DNA of 64,000 bases from Ectopseudomonas guguanensis. Lineage in GTDB: Bacteria > Pseudomonadota > Gammaproteobacteria > Pseudomonadales > Pseudomonadaceae. The notes beneath the pieces are model-generated. The model worked only from the letters and a program-made list of their open reading frames with translations, did not search any database and was not told the origin of the DNA. Every line of letters starts with the position of its first letter. Position 1 is the stretch's first letter. Both the position numbers and the translations under genes were made by a program. This document shows positions 16,985 through 27,158 of this stretch, piece by piece. Location: contig NZ_FNJJ01000008.1 in the NCBI RefSeq assembly GCF_900104265.1, forward strand, positions 1 through 64,000, read 5' to 3'.

Positions 16985-19780
16985 TCAGTGCGCCTCGTCC
17001 CAATTGCTGCCGACGCCCACTTCCACCAATAGCGGTACATCCAGATCGGCGGCGCCGCTCATCAGGCTCTTGAGCTGGGCGCTGACCTCGTCGACCAGGT
17101 CTTCGCGCACCTCCAGCACCAGTTCGTCGTGCACCTGCAGGATGATGCGCGCATCGATGCCGCTGTCCTGCAGCCAGCCGTCCACTTTGATCATCGCGCG
17201 CTTGATGATGTCCGCCGCGGTGCCCTGCATCGGCGCGTTGATCGCCGCGCGCTCGGCGCCCTTGCGCAGGGCCTGGTTCTGCGCGTGGATTTCCGGCAGG
17301 TACAGGCGACGGCCGTAGACCGTCTCCACATAACCCTGCTCGGCGGCCTGGGCGCGGGTGCGCTCCATGTAGCTCAGCACGCCGGGGTAGCGGGCGAAGT
17401 AACGGTCGATATAGGCCTGCGCCTCCTTGCGTTCGACATCGATCTGCTTGGCCAGGCCGAAGGCGCTCATGCCGTAGATCAGGCCGAAGTTGATGGCCTT
17501 GGCCTTGCGCCGCTGGTCGCTGGTCACCTCCTCCAGCGCCACGCCGAACACTTCGGCAGCCGTGGCCTTGTGCACGTCCAGGTCATGACGGAAGGCATCC
17601 AGCAAACCTTCGTCCTTGGCCAGGTGGGCCATGATGCGCAGCTCGATCTGCGAGTAGTCCGCCGCCATCATCCGGTAGCCCTTGGGCGCGACGAAGGCCT
17701 GGCGGATGCGCCTGCCTTCGGCGGTGCGGATCGGGATGTTCTGCAGGTTCGGGTCGCTCGACGACAAGCGGCCGGTCGCTGCCACCGCCTGATGGTAGCT
17801 GGTGTGAATGCGCCCGGTGCGCGGGTTGATCTGCTCCGGCAGCTTGTCGGTGTAGGTGCTCTTGAGCTTGCTCAGGGAGCGGTACTGCATCAGCACCTTG
17901 GGCAGTTCGAAGTCCTGCTCGGCCAGCTCGGCGAGCACCGCCTCGGCGGTGGAGGGCTGGCCCTTGGCGGTCTTGCTGATCACCGGGTAGCCAAGTTTCT
18001 CGTAGAGGATCACGCCCAACTGCTTGGGCGAAGCCAGGTTGAATTCCTCACCGGCGATTTCGAAGGCCTTGCGCTCCAGCTCCACCAGTTTTTCGCCCAG
18101 CTCGACGCTCTGCTCACCGAGCAGCTTGGCATCGACCAGCGCACCATTGCGCTCGATGCGCGCGAGCACCGGCACCAGCGGAATTTCGATCTCGCGCAGC
18201 ACCTTGGCCAGGGCCGGCACGGCCTCGAGCCGGCCCCACAGTTCCTGGTGCAGGCGCAGGGTCACGTCGGCGTCCTCGGCGGCGTAGGGGCCGGCCTGTT
18301 CCAGGGCGATCTGGTCGAAGGTCAGCTGCTTGGCGCCCCGGCCGGCAATGTCCTCGAAGCGGATGGTGCTGTGGCCCAGGTATTTCAGGGCCAGGCTGTC
18401 CATGTCGTGGCGGGTGGCGGTGGAATCGAGCACGTAGGATTCGAGCATGGTGTCGAAGGCCACGCCCTGCACGGCGATGGGCGTGCTGGCATTGGCCAGG
18501 ACGTTGATGTCGTACTTGGCGTGCTGGCCGACCTTGGCCTTGGCCGGGTCTTCGAGGATCGGCTTGAGCGCCTTGAGCACGGCGTCGCGGTCGAGCTGCT
18601 GCGGCACGCCCATATAGCTGTGCGCCAGCGGCACGTAGGCAGCCTCGCCGGCCTTGACCGCGAAGGACAGACCGACCAGCTGCGCCTGCTGGGCATCGAT
18701 ACTGGTGGTCTCGCTGTCGAAGGCGATCAGCTCGGCCTGCTCCAGCTTCTGCAGCCAGGCGTCGAACTGTGCCTGTTCCAGCACCAGCTGGTAATCGCCG
18801 GCGCCCATCGGCGGGGTCTCGGACGCTTGCTCGGTTGCCGGCCCGGCAGGCTCGGCGAACAGGTCGCCAGCCGGGGTCACAGCCTTCGCCGCCAAGGCCT
18901 TGTTCTGGCGCAGCAGTTCGTCCAGCCAGTTCTTGAATTCCAGCTGGCCGTACAGCTCGACCAGGGCGGCCTGATCCGGCTCGCCGGGATGCAGCGAGTC
19001 GATCTCGATATTCAGCGGCACGTCGGTCTTGATGGTCGCCAGCTGATACGACAGATAGGCCATCTCGCGATGTTCCTCGAGCTTGGCCGGCAGGCCCTTG
19101 GCACCGCGGATCGGCAGCTCGGGCACCTTGTCGAGATTGGCGTAGAGCACATCGAGTCCGCCGCCGACACCGACCAGCAGGCCCAGCGCGGTCTTTTCGC
19201 CGACCCCGGGCACGCCGGGGATGTTGTCGACCTTGTCGCCCATCAGCGCCAGGTAGTCGATGATCAGCTCAGGGCCGACACCGAATTTCTCTTTCACGCC
19301 ACCTTCGTCATAGACGCTTCCGGTCATGGTGTTGACCAGCGTAACGTGCGGGCAGACCAGCTGCGCCATGTCCTTGTCGCCGGTGGAGATCACCACGTCG
19401 CGCTTCTCTGCGGCCGCCTTGCGGGCCAGGGTGCCGATCACGTCATCGGCCTCCACGCCTTCGACGCACAGCAGCGGCAGGCCCAGGGCGCGCACGCTGG
19501 CGTGCAGCGGCTCGACCTGAACGCGCAACTCGTCCGGCATGGATGGGCGATTGGCCTTGTACTCGGCGAACAGCTCGTCGCGGAAGGTGCCGCCCTTGGC
19601 GTCGAAAACCACGGCAAAGGGACTGTCCGGGTACTGTTTACGCAGGCTCTTGAGCATGTTCAGCACGCCCTTTACCGCTCCGGTGGGCATGCCCTTGGAG
19701 GTGGTCAGCGGCGGCAGGGCGTGGAAGGCGCGGTACAGGTACGAGGAACCGTCGACCAGAACGAGGGGAGCTTGGCTCAT
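16985..19780 (-). CDS. polA: DNA polymerase I
   Basis: A 931-residue three-domain Pol I: 5'-3' flap nuclease (1–~290), 3'-5' proofreading domain with intact acidic residues (FDSETTSID near 350) and the family A polymerase domain with motif A ([14 protein letters not shown]), motif B ([19 protein letters not shown]) and motif C ([10 protein letters not shown]). It removes RNA primers and fills repair gaps. The ATG at 19780 gives the normal start ([11 protein letters not shown]); an ATG 4 codons earlier is less likely. Transcribed alone, tail-to-tail with engB across ErsA. Confidence 0.97.
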   Translation of the reverse strand: MSQAPLVLVDGSSYLYRAFHALPPLTTSKGMPTGAVKGVLNMLKSLRKQYPDSPFAVVFDAKGGTFRDELFAEYKANRPSMPDELRVQVEPLHASVRALGLPLLCVEGVEADDVIGTLARKAAAEKRDVVISTGDKDMAQLVCPHVTLVNTMTGSVYDEGGVKEKFGVGPELIIDYLALMGDKVDNIPGVPGVGEKTALGLLVGVGGGLDVLYANLDKVPELPIRGAKGLPAKLEEHREMAYLSYQLATIKTDVPLNIEIDSLHPGEPDQAALVELYGQLEFKNWLDELLRQNKALAAKAVTPAGDLFAEPAGPATEQASETPPMGAGDYQLVLEQAQFDAWLQKLEQAELIAFDSETTSIDAQQAQLVGLSFAVKAGEAAYVPLAHSYMGVPQQLDRDAVLKALKPILEDPAKAKVGQHAKYDINVLANASTPIAVQGVAFDTMLESYVLDSTATRHDMDSLALKYLGHSTIRFEDIAGRGAKQLTFDQIALEQAGPYAAEDADVTLRLHQELWGRLEAVPALAKVLREIEIPLVPVLARIERNGALVDAKLLGEQSVELGEKLVELERKAFEIAGEEFNLASPKQLGVILYEKLGYPVISKTAKGQPSTAEAVLAELAEQDFELPKVLMQYRSLSKLKSTYTDKLPEQINPRTGRIHTSYHQAVAATGRLSSSDPNLQNIPIRTAEGRRIRQAFVAPKGYRMMAADYSQIELRIMAHLAKDEGLLDAFRHDLDVHKATAAEVFGVALEEVTSDQRRKAKAINFGLIYGMSAFGLAKQIDVERKEAQAYIDRYFARYPGVLSYMERTRAQAAEQGYVETVYGRRLYLPEIHAQNQALRKGAERAAINAPMQGTAADIIKRAMIKVDGWLQDSGIDARIILQVHDELVLEVREDLVDEVSAQLKSLMSGAADLDVPLLVEVGVGSNWDEAH

Positions 19781-19810
19781 GCGCGGGATCAACCTTTTCG
19801 GCGGGTGCAG

Positions 19811-19958
19811 CTAACAGGTAGTTGAAAAACGTAGGCGAGGCGGCCAGTGCAAGGCAAAAGCGGGCGAGGAAGCGCAGTTTACGAGCTGTAAATGAGCACT
19901 CCGAGCCTGCTTTTAACGCAGCAATGGCAACGCAGGTAGTTTTTCAGCAGCCTGTTAG
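19811..19958. mobile_element. MITE-like 148-bp element with terminal inverted repeats
   Basis: The element begins CTAACAGGTAGTTGAAAAAC and ends with the near-reverse complement of it (GTTTTTCAGCAGCCTGTTAG), giving ~20-bp imperfect terminal inverted repeats. It encodes no protein, and no clear target duplication is seen. It fills the divergent spacer between polA and the DUF2782 gene, so promoters of both must lie close to its edges or inside it. Confidence 0.65.
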
Positions 19959-19996
19959 AATGGCTGCATCGGTGAATATTAAGGAGCAAGGTTACC

Positions 19997-20281
19997 ATGG
20001 GTACATTGAATCGCCTTTTGCTGGTCGGCCTGCTGGCCTGCCTGCCACTTGCCGCTCATGCCGAGGATCCGGTCTCGGGCGACCCGGACGTGACCATCCG
20101 CCAGGACGGCGACCGCACCATTCAGGAATACCGGGTCAACGGCTTCCTCTATGCCATCAAGGTCATCCCGAAGAACGGTAAACCCTACTTCCTCGTTCGC
20201 GCCGATGGCAGCGACGGCAACTTCGTACGTTCGGACGATCCGGACATGCTGATCCCATCATGGGAAATCTTTAGCTGGTAA
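19997..20281 (+). CDS. DUF2782 small secreted protein
   Basis: The product has 94 residues. Signal peptide (hydrophobic 6–18, cleavage after AHA near residue 22), then a compact domain with PDVTIRQDGDRTIQEYRVNGFLYAIKVIP … YFLVRADGSDGNF, the DUF2782 pattern found beside polA and thrB in pseudomonads. Function is unknown. AAGGAG precedes the ATG. It ends 16 bases before thrB in the same direction, so both are probably one transcript. Confidence 0.85.
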   Translation: MGTLNRLLLVGLLACLPLAAHAEDPVSGDPDVTIRQDGDRTIQEYRVNGFLYAIKVIPKNGKPYFLVRADGSDGNFVRSDDPDMLIPSWEIFSW

Positions 20282-20297
20282 GCGATTAAGGTCTGAT

Positions 20298-21248
20298 ATG
20301 TCGGTATTCACCCCCCTGGAGCGTCATGAGCTCGAAGTCTTCCTGGCGCCCTACGGGCTTGGTCGGTTGCGCGATTTCCAGGGTATTGCTGCAGGCAGCG
20401 AAAACAGCAACTTCTTCGTCAGCCTGGAGCAGGGCGAGTACGTTCTGACCCTGGTGGAGCGCGGCCCGGTGGCCGACCTGCCGTTCTTCATCGAACTGCT
20501 CGACGTACTCCACGATGCCGGTCTGCCGGTGCCCTACGCCCTGCGCACGCAGGACGGCGAGGCACTGCGCAGCCTGGCGGAGAAACCGGCGCTGTTGCAG
20601 CCGCGCCTTTCCGGCAAGCATGTGCGCGAGGCCAACGCCCACCACTGCCAGGAGGTGGGTAGCCTGCTGGCGCGCATTCACCTGGCCACGCGTGATGCGC
20701 CGATCGAACGGCGCAGCGATCGCGGGCTGGACTGGATGCTCGCCGAAGGTCCGAGCCAGGCACTGAAGCTCGACGCGCAGGCTTTGCCGCTGCTGCGTGA
20801 TGCACTGGCCGAGATCGCCGAGCTGAAGCCGCGCATCCTCGCCCTGCCGCGTGCCAACCTGCATGCCGACCTGTTCCGCGACAATGTACTGTTCGACGGC
20901 CCCCACCTGGCCGGGGTGATCGACTTCTACAACGCCTGCTCCGGGCCGATGCTCTACGACCTGGCCATCACCCTCAACGACTGGTGCTCGCACGAAGACG
21001 GCAGCCTCGACGGCGCTCGCGCCCGCGCGCTGCTCGGCGCCTATGCGGCGCTACGGCCGTTCAGCGCTGCCGAAGCGGAGCTGTGGCCGGCCATGCTGCG
21101 CGTGGCCTGTGTGCGCTTCTGGCTGTCGCGCCTGATCGCCGCCGAGTCGTTCGCCGGGCAGGAAGTGCTGATCCACGACCCCGCCGAATTCCAGCGCCGC
21201 CTGGCGCAGCGCCAGCAGGTCAACCTGCCGCTACCATTCGCGCTGTAG
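20298..21248 (+). CDS. thrB: Homoserine kinase, APH-fold type
   Basis: A 316-residue member of the aminoglycoside-phosphotransferase-like homoserine kinases used by pseudomonads, unrelated to GHMP-type ThrB of enterobacteria. The Brenner-like motif NLHADLFRDNVLFDG (catalytic Asp, metal Asn) and the DFG-like VIDFYNA are present. It phosphorylates homoserine in threonine synthesis. Position after the polA and DUF2782 genes fits the Pseudomonas map. A dyad repeat begins at its last codon. Confidence 0.93.
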   Translation: MSVFTPLERHELEVFLAPYGLGRLRDFQGIAAGSENSNFFVSLEQGEYVLTLVERGPVADLPFFIELLDVLHDAGLPVPYALRTQDGEALRSLAEKPALLQPRLSGKHVREANAHHCQEVGSLLARIHLATRDAPIERRSDRGLDWMLAEGPSQALKLDAQALPLLRDALAEIAELKPRILALPRANLHADLFRDNVLFDGPHLAGVIDFYNACSGPMLYDLAITLNDWCSHEDGSLDGARARALLGAYAALRPFSAAEAELWPAMLRVACVRFWLSRLIAAESFAGQEVLIHDPAEFQRRLAQRQQVNLPLPFAL

Positions 21249-21380
21249 GGTGCGCCGTGCGCACCAATACCAATGCCTTGGAACGCTAGCCGGTGCGCGC
21301 GGCGCACCCTACGAGCTGTTCCTGCGGCGGCGTAACCCACCCGGATCTGCCTCGCGGCCGTAGCCCGGATGAAATCCGGG
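21245..21380. repeat. Two dyad-repeat families after thrB
   Basis: An inverted pair of GTAGGGTGCGC units (21245–21265 and 21292–21312) is followed by a GTAGCCCGGATGAAATCCGGG palindrome (21360–21380). They fill the thrB–senC convergent spacer. No gene is seen here. Confidence 0.7.
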
Positions 21381-21421
21381 AAACTCTGGTAATAGCGGTG
21401 CGTAAGCGCACCCCAGACGGA

Positions 21422-22054
21422 TCAGCTACCGGAAACCAGCGCCGGCAGTTGCTCGGCCAGCTTGGCGTTGTTGATCGGTGCACGGATGAAGCCGCGCTGG
21501 GTGCCATCCGGGCCGATGATCACCAGATTGCCGCTGTGATCGACGGTGTAGTTTTCCTTGCTGGTATCGGCCGGGATATAGGGAATGCTCACCGAATTGG
21601 CGAATTTCTGCAGGGTTTCCTCTTCGCCGGTCAGGCCCTTGAAGCCCGCATTGAAGAAGCCCAGGTACTTGCTCAGCTGCTCCGGCGTATCGCGATGCGG
21701 GTCGACGCTGACCATCACCACCTCGAGCCGCGCGCGCGTTTCCTCGGGCAATTGCGTCTGCAGCTGACGCAGCTGGGCGAGGGTGGCCGGGCAGATGTCC
21801 GGGCAGAAGGTATAGCCGAAGAACAGCAGTTTCCAGTCGCCCTTGAGCTGATCGACCGCGACTTCCTTGCCGTGCTGATCGACCAGGGTCAGCGCCGGCA
21901 GGCTGCGGCTCTGTGGCAGCAGGACGATACCCGCATCGAGCAGCGCCGCCGGATCGCCCTGGCTCTTGCTGCTCAGCACCTTGTTGACGGTTAGGCCCAG
22001 CACCAGGGCCACGATGGCGACAAGAACGAAAACCGTAGTGTGGGTACGCGTCAT
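21422..22054 (-). CDS. senC: SCO1/SenC copper chaperone
   Basis: A 210-residue membrane-anchored thioredoxin-fold protein: N-terminal helix 8–24, copper-binding CxxxC (Cys84 and Cys88 in FCPDICPA) and the conserved His173 (TVDHSG). SCO proteins deliver copper to, or reduce, the CuA site of cytochrome oxidase subunit II. It is the last gene of the run ctaA–ctaB–senC downstream of the oxidase structural genes, and lies 8 bases after ctaB. Confidence 0.93.
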   Translation of the reverse strand: MTRTHTTVFVLVAIVALVLGLTVNKVLSSKSQGDPAALLDAGIVLLPQSRSLPALTLVDQHGKEVAVDQLKGDWKLLFFGYTFCPDICPATLAQLRQLQTQLPEETRARLEVVMVSVDPHRDTPEQLSKYLGFFNAGFKGLTGEEETLQKFANSVSIPYIPADTSKENYTVDHSGNLVIIGPDGTQRGFIRAPINNAKLAEQLPALVSGS

Positions 22055-22062
22055 GTAGAGCC

Positions 22063-22962
22063 TTAGATATTCAGCAGCAGGTAATGGTCCGCGAGTAGCG
22101 CGATAAACAGCAGGAACAGGTACCAGATACTGTACTTGAAGGTGTTGATCGCCGCGTGCGGTTTGCTGTCACGGTACAGCACCCAGGCCCAGTGCAGGAA
22201 GCGACCGCCCAGCAGCAGGGCGCAGACCAGATAGAGCGGCCCGCTCATGTGAATGGCGTAGGGCAGCAGGGTCACCGCGAACATCACCAGGGTGTAGAGC
22301 AGGATGTGCACCTTGGTGTAGTGCTCACCGTGAGTCACCGGCAGCATGGGAATGTCGGCCTTGGCGTATTCGGCCTTGCGGTGGATGGCCAGGGCCCAGA
22401 AGTGCGGCGGCGTCCAGGCGAAGATGATCAGTACCAGCAGCAGCGGTTCGGCACTCAGGTGACCGGTAACGGCAACCCAGCCCAACAGCGGCGGCGCGGC
22501 ACCAGCCAGGCCGCCGATGACGATGTTCTGCGGCGTGGCGCGCTTGAGAAAGCCGGTGTAGATCACCGCGTAACCGAGTAGCGAAGCCAGGGTCAGCCAA
22601 GCGGCCAGTTCGTTGGTGAACACCATCAGCAGGCTCATGCCGGCAATGGCCAGAGCCAGAGCAAACGTCAGTGCAGCCACCGGCGAAACGCGCCCAGCCG
22701 TGACCGGACGCTTGTGCGTACGCGCCATGATCGAGTCGATGCGCCGGTCCACCACGTGATTGACCGCCGCAGCCGCGCCAGCGCACAGGCCGATGCCGAG
22801 GTTGCCGAACAACAGCACGGCCCAGGGTACGCCGGCACGGGTGGCGAGGAACATGCCGACCAGCGAGGTGATCAGCATCAGCATCACCACCCGTGGCTTG
22901 GTCAGCTCCAGATAATCGCGCCAGGTGGCACGTTCGGAGTGAGTGCGCAGCATCGTCGCCAT
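22063..22962 (-). CDS. ctaB: Protohaem IX farnesyltransferase (haem O synthase)
   Basis: A 299-residue UbiA-family prenyltransferase with about nine helices. The Asp-rich motif [19 protein letters not shown], typical of CyoE/CtaB, binds the farnesyl diphosphate metal, and LGWVAVTG and [10 protein letters not shown] are family signatures. It converts haem B to haem O, the substrate of CtaA just upstream (24 bases). Both supply the neighbouring aa3 oxidase. Confidence 0.95.
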   Translation of the reverse strand: MATMLRTHSERATWRDYLELTKPRVVMLMLITSLVGMFLATRAGVPWAVLLFGNLGIGLCAGAAAAVNHVVDRRIDSIMARTHKRPVTAGRVSPVAALTFALALAIAGMSLLMVFTNELAAWLTLASLLGYAVIYTGFLKRATPQNIVIGGLAGAAPPLLGWVAVTGHLSAEPLLLVLIIFAWTPPHFWALAIHRKAEYAKADIPMLPVTHGEHYTKVHILLYTLVMFAVTLLPYAIHMSGPLYLVCALLLGGRFLHWAWVLYRDSKPHAAINTFKYSIWYLFLLFIALLADHYLLLNI

Positions 22963-22985
22963 GGCATTTCTCCTTGATTCGTTAT

Positions 22986-24041
22986 TTACCGGCCTTGAAC
23001 CAGACCGCTGGAAACCAGAGTCGTGCGCCTTTGCGCCGGATCGGATGCCGCACGAGCGGCCGCAGAGGGTGCCCTCAGGCGATAGTTGATCAGCACCATG
23101 GTCAGCAGCAGAGCGGCGCCGCCAGCGTTATGCGCCACCGCCACCAGCAACGGCAGGTGGAAGATCACGTTGCTGATCCCCAGGCTGACCTGCACGGCCA
23201 GCGCCAGCAGCAGCAGGCCGGCCAGGCGCGACAGCCCGGCCGTATGCAGTCGCCAGGCCAGCACCAGCAGCGCCAGCGTCACCAGCAGCGCGCCTATGCG
23301 ATGGCTCATGTGAATGGCGGTGCGGGCGTCACTGTCGAGCTGCCCGCCCAGGTAGTTGGGGCCGATATGCTGGGTCAGGTGAAAACCCTTGCCGAAGTCC
23401 ATCGCCGGCCACCATTCACCATGGCAGGTGGGCAGGTCGACGCAGGCGACCGCGGCGTAGTTGGAGCTGACCCAGCCGCCAAGGGCGATCTGCCCGATCA
23501 CCAGCAGCAGGCATGCCGCCGCCAGGGCACGCAGGCGCCCCGGCAATTGCAGCGGGGCGAAGCGCCCGGACAGGCGCAAGGTGAGCAAAGTCAGCAGACT
23601 GAGGGTGGCGAAGCCGCCGAGCAGGTGGGCGGTGACCACCTGCGGCCACAGCTGCAGGGTGACCGTCCACATGCCGAACGCGCCCTGCAGGATCACCAGC
23701 GCCAGGATCGCCAGCGGCAACTTGAGCGGTTGCGCCGGGTCTGCACGGCGGCGCACGGCCTGCACGGCGATACCGAGGATCACCAGCCCCAGGGCACCTG
23801 CGAAGTAGCGATGGATCATCTCGTACCAACCCTTGGCGACTTCCACCGGTGCCTCGGGGAAGCGCGCCTCGGCGATGGCCTGCTTGTGCTCGCTCATCGG
23901 CACGCCGAGAAAACCGTAGCAACCCGGCCAGTCCGGGCAACCGAGGCCAGCATGGGTCAGGCGGGTGTAGGCACCTAACAGCACCACCACCACGGTCAGG
24001 AGGGTCGCGAACAACGCTAGGCGATAACCGGGTTTGTGCAT
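22986..24041 (-). CDS. ctaA: Haem A synthase CtaA/Cox15
   Basis: A 351-residue polytopic protein with about eight helices in two halves. Conserved haem-ligand histidines lie in motifs [39 protein letters not shown] and [11 protein letters not shown], together with a cysteine pair in the first loop (GCPDWPGC). It oxidises haem O to haem A. It sits 24 bases upstream of ctaB and 55 bases downstream of the SCO-like protein gene. Confidence 0.93.
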   Translation of the reverse strand: MHKPGYRLALFATLLTVVVVLLGAYTRLTHAGLGCPDWPGCYGFLGVPMSEHKQAIAEARFPEAPVEVAKGWYEMIHRYFAGALGLVILGIAVQAVRRRADPAQPLKLPLAILALVILQGAFGMWTVTLQLWPQVVTAHLLGGFATLSLLTLLTLRLSGRFAPLQLPGRLRALAAACLLLVIGQIALGGWVSSNYAAVACVDLPTCHGEWWPAMDFGKGFHLTQHIGPNYLGGQLDSDARTAIHMSHRIGALLVTLALLVLAWRLHTAGLSRLAGLLLLALAVQVSLGISNVIFHLPLLVAVAHNAGGAALLLTMVLINYRLRAPSAAARAASDPAQRRTTLVSSGLVQGR

Positions 24042-24096
24042 GTCGACTCCTTGGGCACGGGGCTTGGCGCGCTGTCGATATGGACAGGACGAAGCG

Positions 24097-24675
24097 TCAG
24101 CCGATCAGGGAAATTTTCAGCAGGTAACGCAGATCATCGAGAATCGCCTTGCCGTTGCTGCCGGCCGGATAGCGCAGCACCAGATTGCCGTGCGGGTCGA
24201 CCAGCCACAGCTGCGCACCGGGCACCGCCTCGGCGGCCTTGTCGTAGGCCTGCAGATCCAATTGATAGCGCCCAAGCTGCGGGTACTCGCGCTTGAGCGT
24301 GGCGTCGTAGTCGTCCGGCAGTGGCTCGGCCAGCGCCAGACCATGGCTGGCACGGGACGTTTCGCGGTTGAGGCCGATCTGGATCTGCCGCGCGAGGTAA
24401 ACCAGCTGCTTACAGTCGGCCTCACAGGCGCCCGGTGCCGTCACCAGAATCTGCCAGCGCGGCTCGACTTCGCCCTTGACGCCGAGGTCGGCCAGGGTGC
24501 GGCCGTCGCCGATCAGCACGCCGTGGTAGCTGCGCGTTTCCGGCACCCAGAAGCGCCACTGATACATGGCACTGGCGAGGAACATGGGCCCGACGGCAAT
24601 GGCCAGGATCAGCAGCAACTGCAGGCGCCCACGGCCCTTGCGCGAAGCCTCAGGCATGGCGATGGCTGGGTTCAT
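24097..24675 (-). CDS. Membrane-anchored SCO-like protein of the oxidase cluster
   Basis: The product has 192 residues. One N-terminal helix (about 18–38) is followed by a periplasmic domain. Databases usually leave it as hypothetical, but it carries a CxxxC pair (Cys84 and Cys88, in APGACEADCKQ) at the same residue numbers as the true SCO protein in this cluster, plus a later WLVDPHGNLVLRYP strand like SCO. I infer a divergent thioredoxin/SCO-fold copper or thiol protein for oxidase assembly. The ATG at 24675 overlaps surf1 by 26 bases and leaves out a non-coding-looking extension. Confidence 0.75.
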   Translation of the reverse strand: MNPAIAMPEASRKGRGRLQLLLILAIAVGPMFLASAMYQWRFWVPETRSYHGVLIGDGRTLADLGVKGEVEPRWQILVTAPGACEADCKQLVYLARQIQIGLNRETSRASHGLALAEPLPDDYDATLKREYPQLGRYQLDLQAYDKAAEAVPGAQLWLVDPHGNLVLRYPAGSNGKAILDDLRYLLKISLIG

Positions 24676-25381
24676 GACGGCTCTCCCGTGCGTTGTGAAT
24701 TCCGAGATAGATGAACAGGCCCAGCAGCGCGGCCGCCAGGGCGAACCACTGCACCGCATAGCCCAGATGCTTGCTCGGGCTCATGGCCACCACCGGCCAG
24801 TCGACCCGATAGCTGGCCGGACCATCCTCCAGCCGCGCTTCGAACGGCAGGCCACCGCGGCCCAGTTGCTGCCAGAGATTTTCCGCCTCGACCTGAGTGA
24901 TCAGCCGCGGCCAGCCATCGGTCGCTGCACCGGAGCGCAGATTAAGACCGCCAGAAGGTGCGACATAGACCCAGGCCGTGAGTTGCAGCACGCCATCCGG
25001 GGTATCGAATTGCGGTGTTGTGCGCCGGTCCGGCCAGGGCAGCCAACCGCGGTTGAGCAGTACCCAGAGGCCACTGGACTGGTCATAGAAAGGTTGCAGC
25101 AACTCGACGCCGGCATGGCCATCGCGGACGCGGCTATCGAGCAACAGGCTGTGCTCGCTATCGAAGTGCCCGCGCAGCTGCACGCGGCGGTAAGCCGGAT
25201 CGCGCATGGGTTCGAGCTGCTCGAGACTAATCGGCTCGGCCTGACGCCTCGCCTCGAAGCTGGCCAGCAGCTGGCGCTTCTCGTCGCCACGCTGCAGCTG
25301 CCAGAAGCCCAGCCAGACCAGGCCCGGCAACAGCAGGGCGACCAGCAGGCTGGGTAGCCAACCGGGACGGAAGGCGCTCAT
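24650..25381 (-). CDS. SURF1-family oxidase assembly protein
   Basis: A 243-residue protein with the SURF1 layout: N-terminal helix (10–26, LVWLGFWQLQRGDEKRQL), a periplasmic domain with VLLNRGWLPWP and a C-terminal helix (HLGYAVQWFALAAALLGLFIYL). SURF1/ShyY1 helps insert haem A into subunit I of aa3 oxidases. Its 3' end overlaps the SCO-like gene. The divergent DUF2909 gene starts 72 bases upstream. Confidence 0.92.
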   Translation of the reverse strand: MSAFRPGWLPSLLVALLLPGLVWLGFWQLQRGDEKRQLLASFEARRQAEPISLEQLEPMRDPAYRRVQLRGHFDSEHSLLLDSRVRDGHAGVELLQPFYDQSSGLWVLLNRGWLPWPDRRTTPQFDTPDGVLQLTAWVYVAPSGGLNLRSGAATDGWPRLITQVEAENLWQQLGRGGLPFEARLEDGPASYRVDWPVVAMSPSKHLGYAVQWFALAAALLGLFIYLGIHNARESRHEPSHRHA

Positions 25382-25452
25382 TGCGCCCTGCCGTTACGAT
25401 CGGGGTTGCTGGCTATACTGCATTGCATCACTTCAATCCCCCGGAGTCTCGC

Positions 25453-25656
25453 ATGCTCAAGGCCGCGATCATCCTCATGCTGCTGGCCACTCTCGCCAGC
25501 CTGTTCAGCGGCCTGTTCTTCCTGGTCAAGGACGAAGGCCATGGTTCCCGCGTGGTAGGCGCTCTGACTGTCCGTGTCGGCCTGACCGCCATTACCGTTG
25601 CCCTGATCGCCTGGGGCTTCTATTCAGGGCAACTGGTCTCTCACGTCACCTGGTAG
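25453..25656 (+). CDS. DUF2909 twin-helix membrane protein
   Basis: A 67-residue protein of two transmembrane helices (about 3–25 and 37–60) with the segment FFLVKDEGHGSRVVGALTVRVGLT between them, the DUF2909 pattern found in cytochrome oxidase clusters. It is the only plus-strand gene in the cluster, convergent with coxC (17 bases apart) and divergent from surf1. The ATG at 25453 starts the first helix properly. A role in oxidase assembly is inferred from context. Confidence 0.8.
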   Translation: MLKAAIILMLLATLASLFSGLFFLVKDEGHGSRVVGALTVRVGLTAITVALIAWGFYSGQLVSHVTW

Positions 25657-25673
25657 GCCACAAGCGGCAGCCG

Positions 25674-26570
25674 CTAAAGCACATAGACGAAGATGAACAG
25701 GCCGAGCCAGACCACGTCGACGAAGTGCCAGTACCAGGCGGCCGCTTCGAAACCGAAATGCTGATCGGGATCGAAGTGCCCGCGCATGATGCGCACCAGC
25801 ATCACCACCAGAATCAGCGTACCGAGCGTCACGTGCGCACCGTGGAAGCCGGTGAGCATGAAGAAGGTCGCGCCGTAGATGCCTGAGCCAAGCGTCAGCC
25901 CAAGCTCGGTGTAAGCCTCGATGTATTCCACGACCTGGAAGAACAGGAACGCCAGGGCGAGCACGATGGTTGCCGCCAGCCAGGCCTTGAGCGGGCCGCG
26001 GTGGTTTTTCTTCAGGGCATGGTGGGCGAGGGTGATGGTGAAGCTGGAAGACACCAGCAAGATGGTGTTGACCAGCGGCAGATGCCAGGGGTCGATCACC
26101 GCGCTGGGCGGCGGGAACAGTTTGGAGTCGGGGTTCTGCAGCATCGGCCAGCTGTATTCGAAACCTTCCCAGAGCATGTTGGCCACGCCCTTGGAACCTT
26201 CACCGCCGAGCCATGGCCCGGACCACATGCGGATGTAGAACAGGGCGCCGAAGAAGGCAGCGAAGAACATCACCTCGGAGAAGATGAACCAGCTCATGCC
26301 CCAGCGGAAGGAGCGATCCATCTGCGCACTATAGAGGCCGGCACGGCTTTCCTTGATGACGTTGCCGAACCAGCCGAACAGCATCCAGGCCAGGATCAGC
26401 CCGCCGACGAAGAAGATCAGCGGGCCGTTTGAGCCTTCGCGCCCGGCCGACAGGTCGTTGAACCAGGTGCCGACGCCAAAGAAGCTCACCAGCAGACCGA
26501 TGGTGGCGACAATGGGCCATTTGCTTTGTGCCGGTACGTAATAGTTCTCGTGACTTTGGTGACTCGACAT
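25674..26570 (-). CDS. coxC: Cytochrome c oxidase subunit III
   Basis: A 298-residue seven-helix subunit III. Signatures: SEVMFFAAFFGALFY, WPP-type loop replaced by MWSGPWLGGEGSKG, HHALKKNHRG, TGFHGAHVTLGTLIL and the C-terminal WYWHFVDVVWLGLFIFVY. It stabilises the two-subunit catalytic core. Fourth gene of coxB–coxA–cox11–coxC, 11 bases after cox11. Confidence 0.95.
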   Translation of the reverse strand: MSSHQSHENYYVPAQSKWPIVATIGLLVSFFGVGTWFNDLSAGREGSNGPLIFFVGGLILAWMLFGWFGNVIKESRAGLYSAQMDRSFRWGMSWFIFSEVMFFAAFFGALFYIRMWSGPWLGGEGSKGVANMLWEGFEYSWPMLQNPDSKLFPPPSAVIDPWHLPLVNTILLVSSSFTITLAHHALKKNHRGPLKAWLAATIVLALAFLFFQVVEYIEAYTELGLTLGSGIYGATFFMLTGFHGAHVTLGTLILVVMLVRIMRGHFDPDQHFGFEAAAWYWHFVDVVWLGLFIFVYVL

Positions 26571-26581
26571 TGTTGTTCTCC

Positions 26582-27148
26582 TTATGGAGTCGCCCGAGCA
26601 AGGGTCGCCTGTGCCACTGGCGGTTTGCGTTCGGTGATATCGAACAGGGTGTAGCCCAGGGTCAGGTGCTTCACGTCCTGCGGCAGGTCGCGGTCGACGA
26701 TGAAGCGCACCGGCATCTCGATGCGCTCACCCGGTTGCAGCACCTGCTGGGTGAAGCAGAAGCACTCGGTCTTGTGAAAGAAGGCCGCCGCTTTCGAGGG
26801 CGATACGCTGGGAATCGCCTGCGCGCTCATTGGCTTGTCGCTGGGGTTGTAGGCGACGAACAGCATGTCGCGCGCTTCCCCCGGATGGACCAGGATCTCG
26901 TCGGCCTGCGGGCCGAACTCCCAAACCATGCCGGCAGCGTTGGTGGCGAGAAACTGCACACGCACCTGGCGCTGCTCGTCCACCAACTGCTCGCCCTGGT
27001 AAGCCCCGGCCGTCTTGCCGTTGATGCCGAATACCCGGCACATGGCGTCGTAAAACGGTGGCAGAACGAAGATGCCGAAGCAGAACATCACCACCACCAC
27101 GAGCAGCAGACGGGTAACCAGGCGACGAGTCGCGATGACCTCGCTCAC
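26582..27148 (-). CDS. ctaG: Cytochrome c oxidase assembly protein CtaG/Cox11
   Basis: A 188-residue protein with one N-terminal membrane anchor (about 12–32) and an immunoglobulin-like periplasmic domain carrying the copper motif FHKTECFCFTQQ. Cox11 inserts CuB into subunit I. It lies directly between coxA and coxC, 10 bases after coxA, as in most alpha- and gamma-proteobacterial cox operons. Confidence 0.94.
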   Translation of the reverse strand: MSEVIATRRLVTRLLLVVVVMFCFGIFVLPPFYDAMCRVFGINGKTAGAYQGEQLVDEQRQVRVQFLATNAAGMVWEFGPQADEILVHPGEARDMLFVAYNPSDKPMSAQAIPSVSPSKAAAFFHKTECFCFTQQVLQPGERIEMPVRFIVDRDLPQDVKHLTLGYTLFDITERKPPVAQATLARATP

Positions 27149-27158
27149 GGCAGACCTC

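Noticed and set aside
17129..19825. 898-codon plus-strand frame opposite polA
   Set aside because: It is an antisense shadow of a gene with all Pol I motifs.
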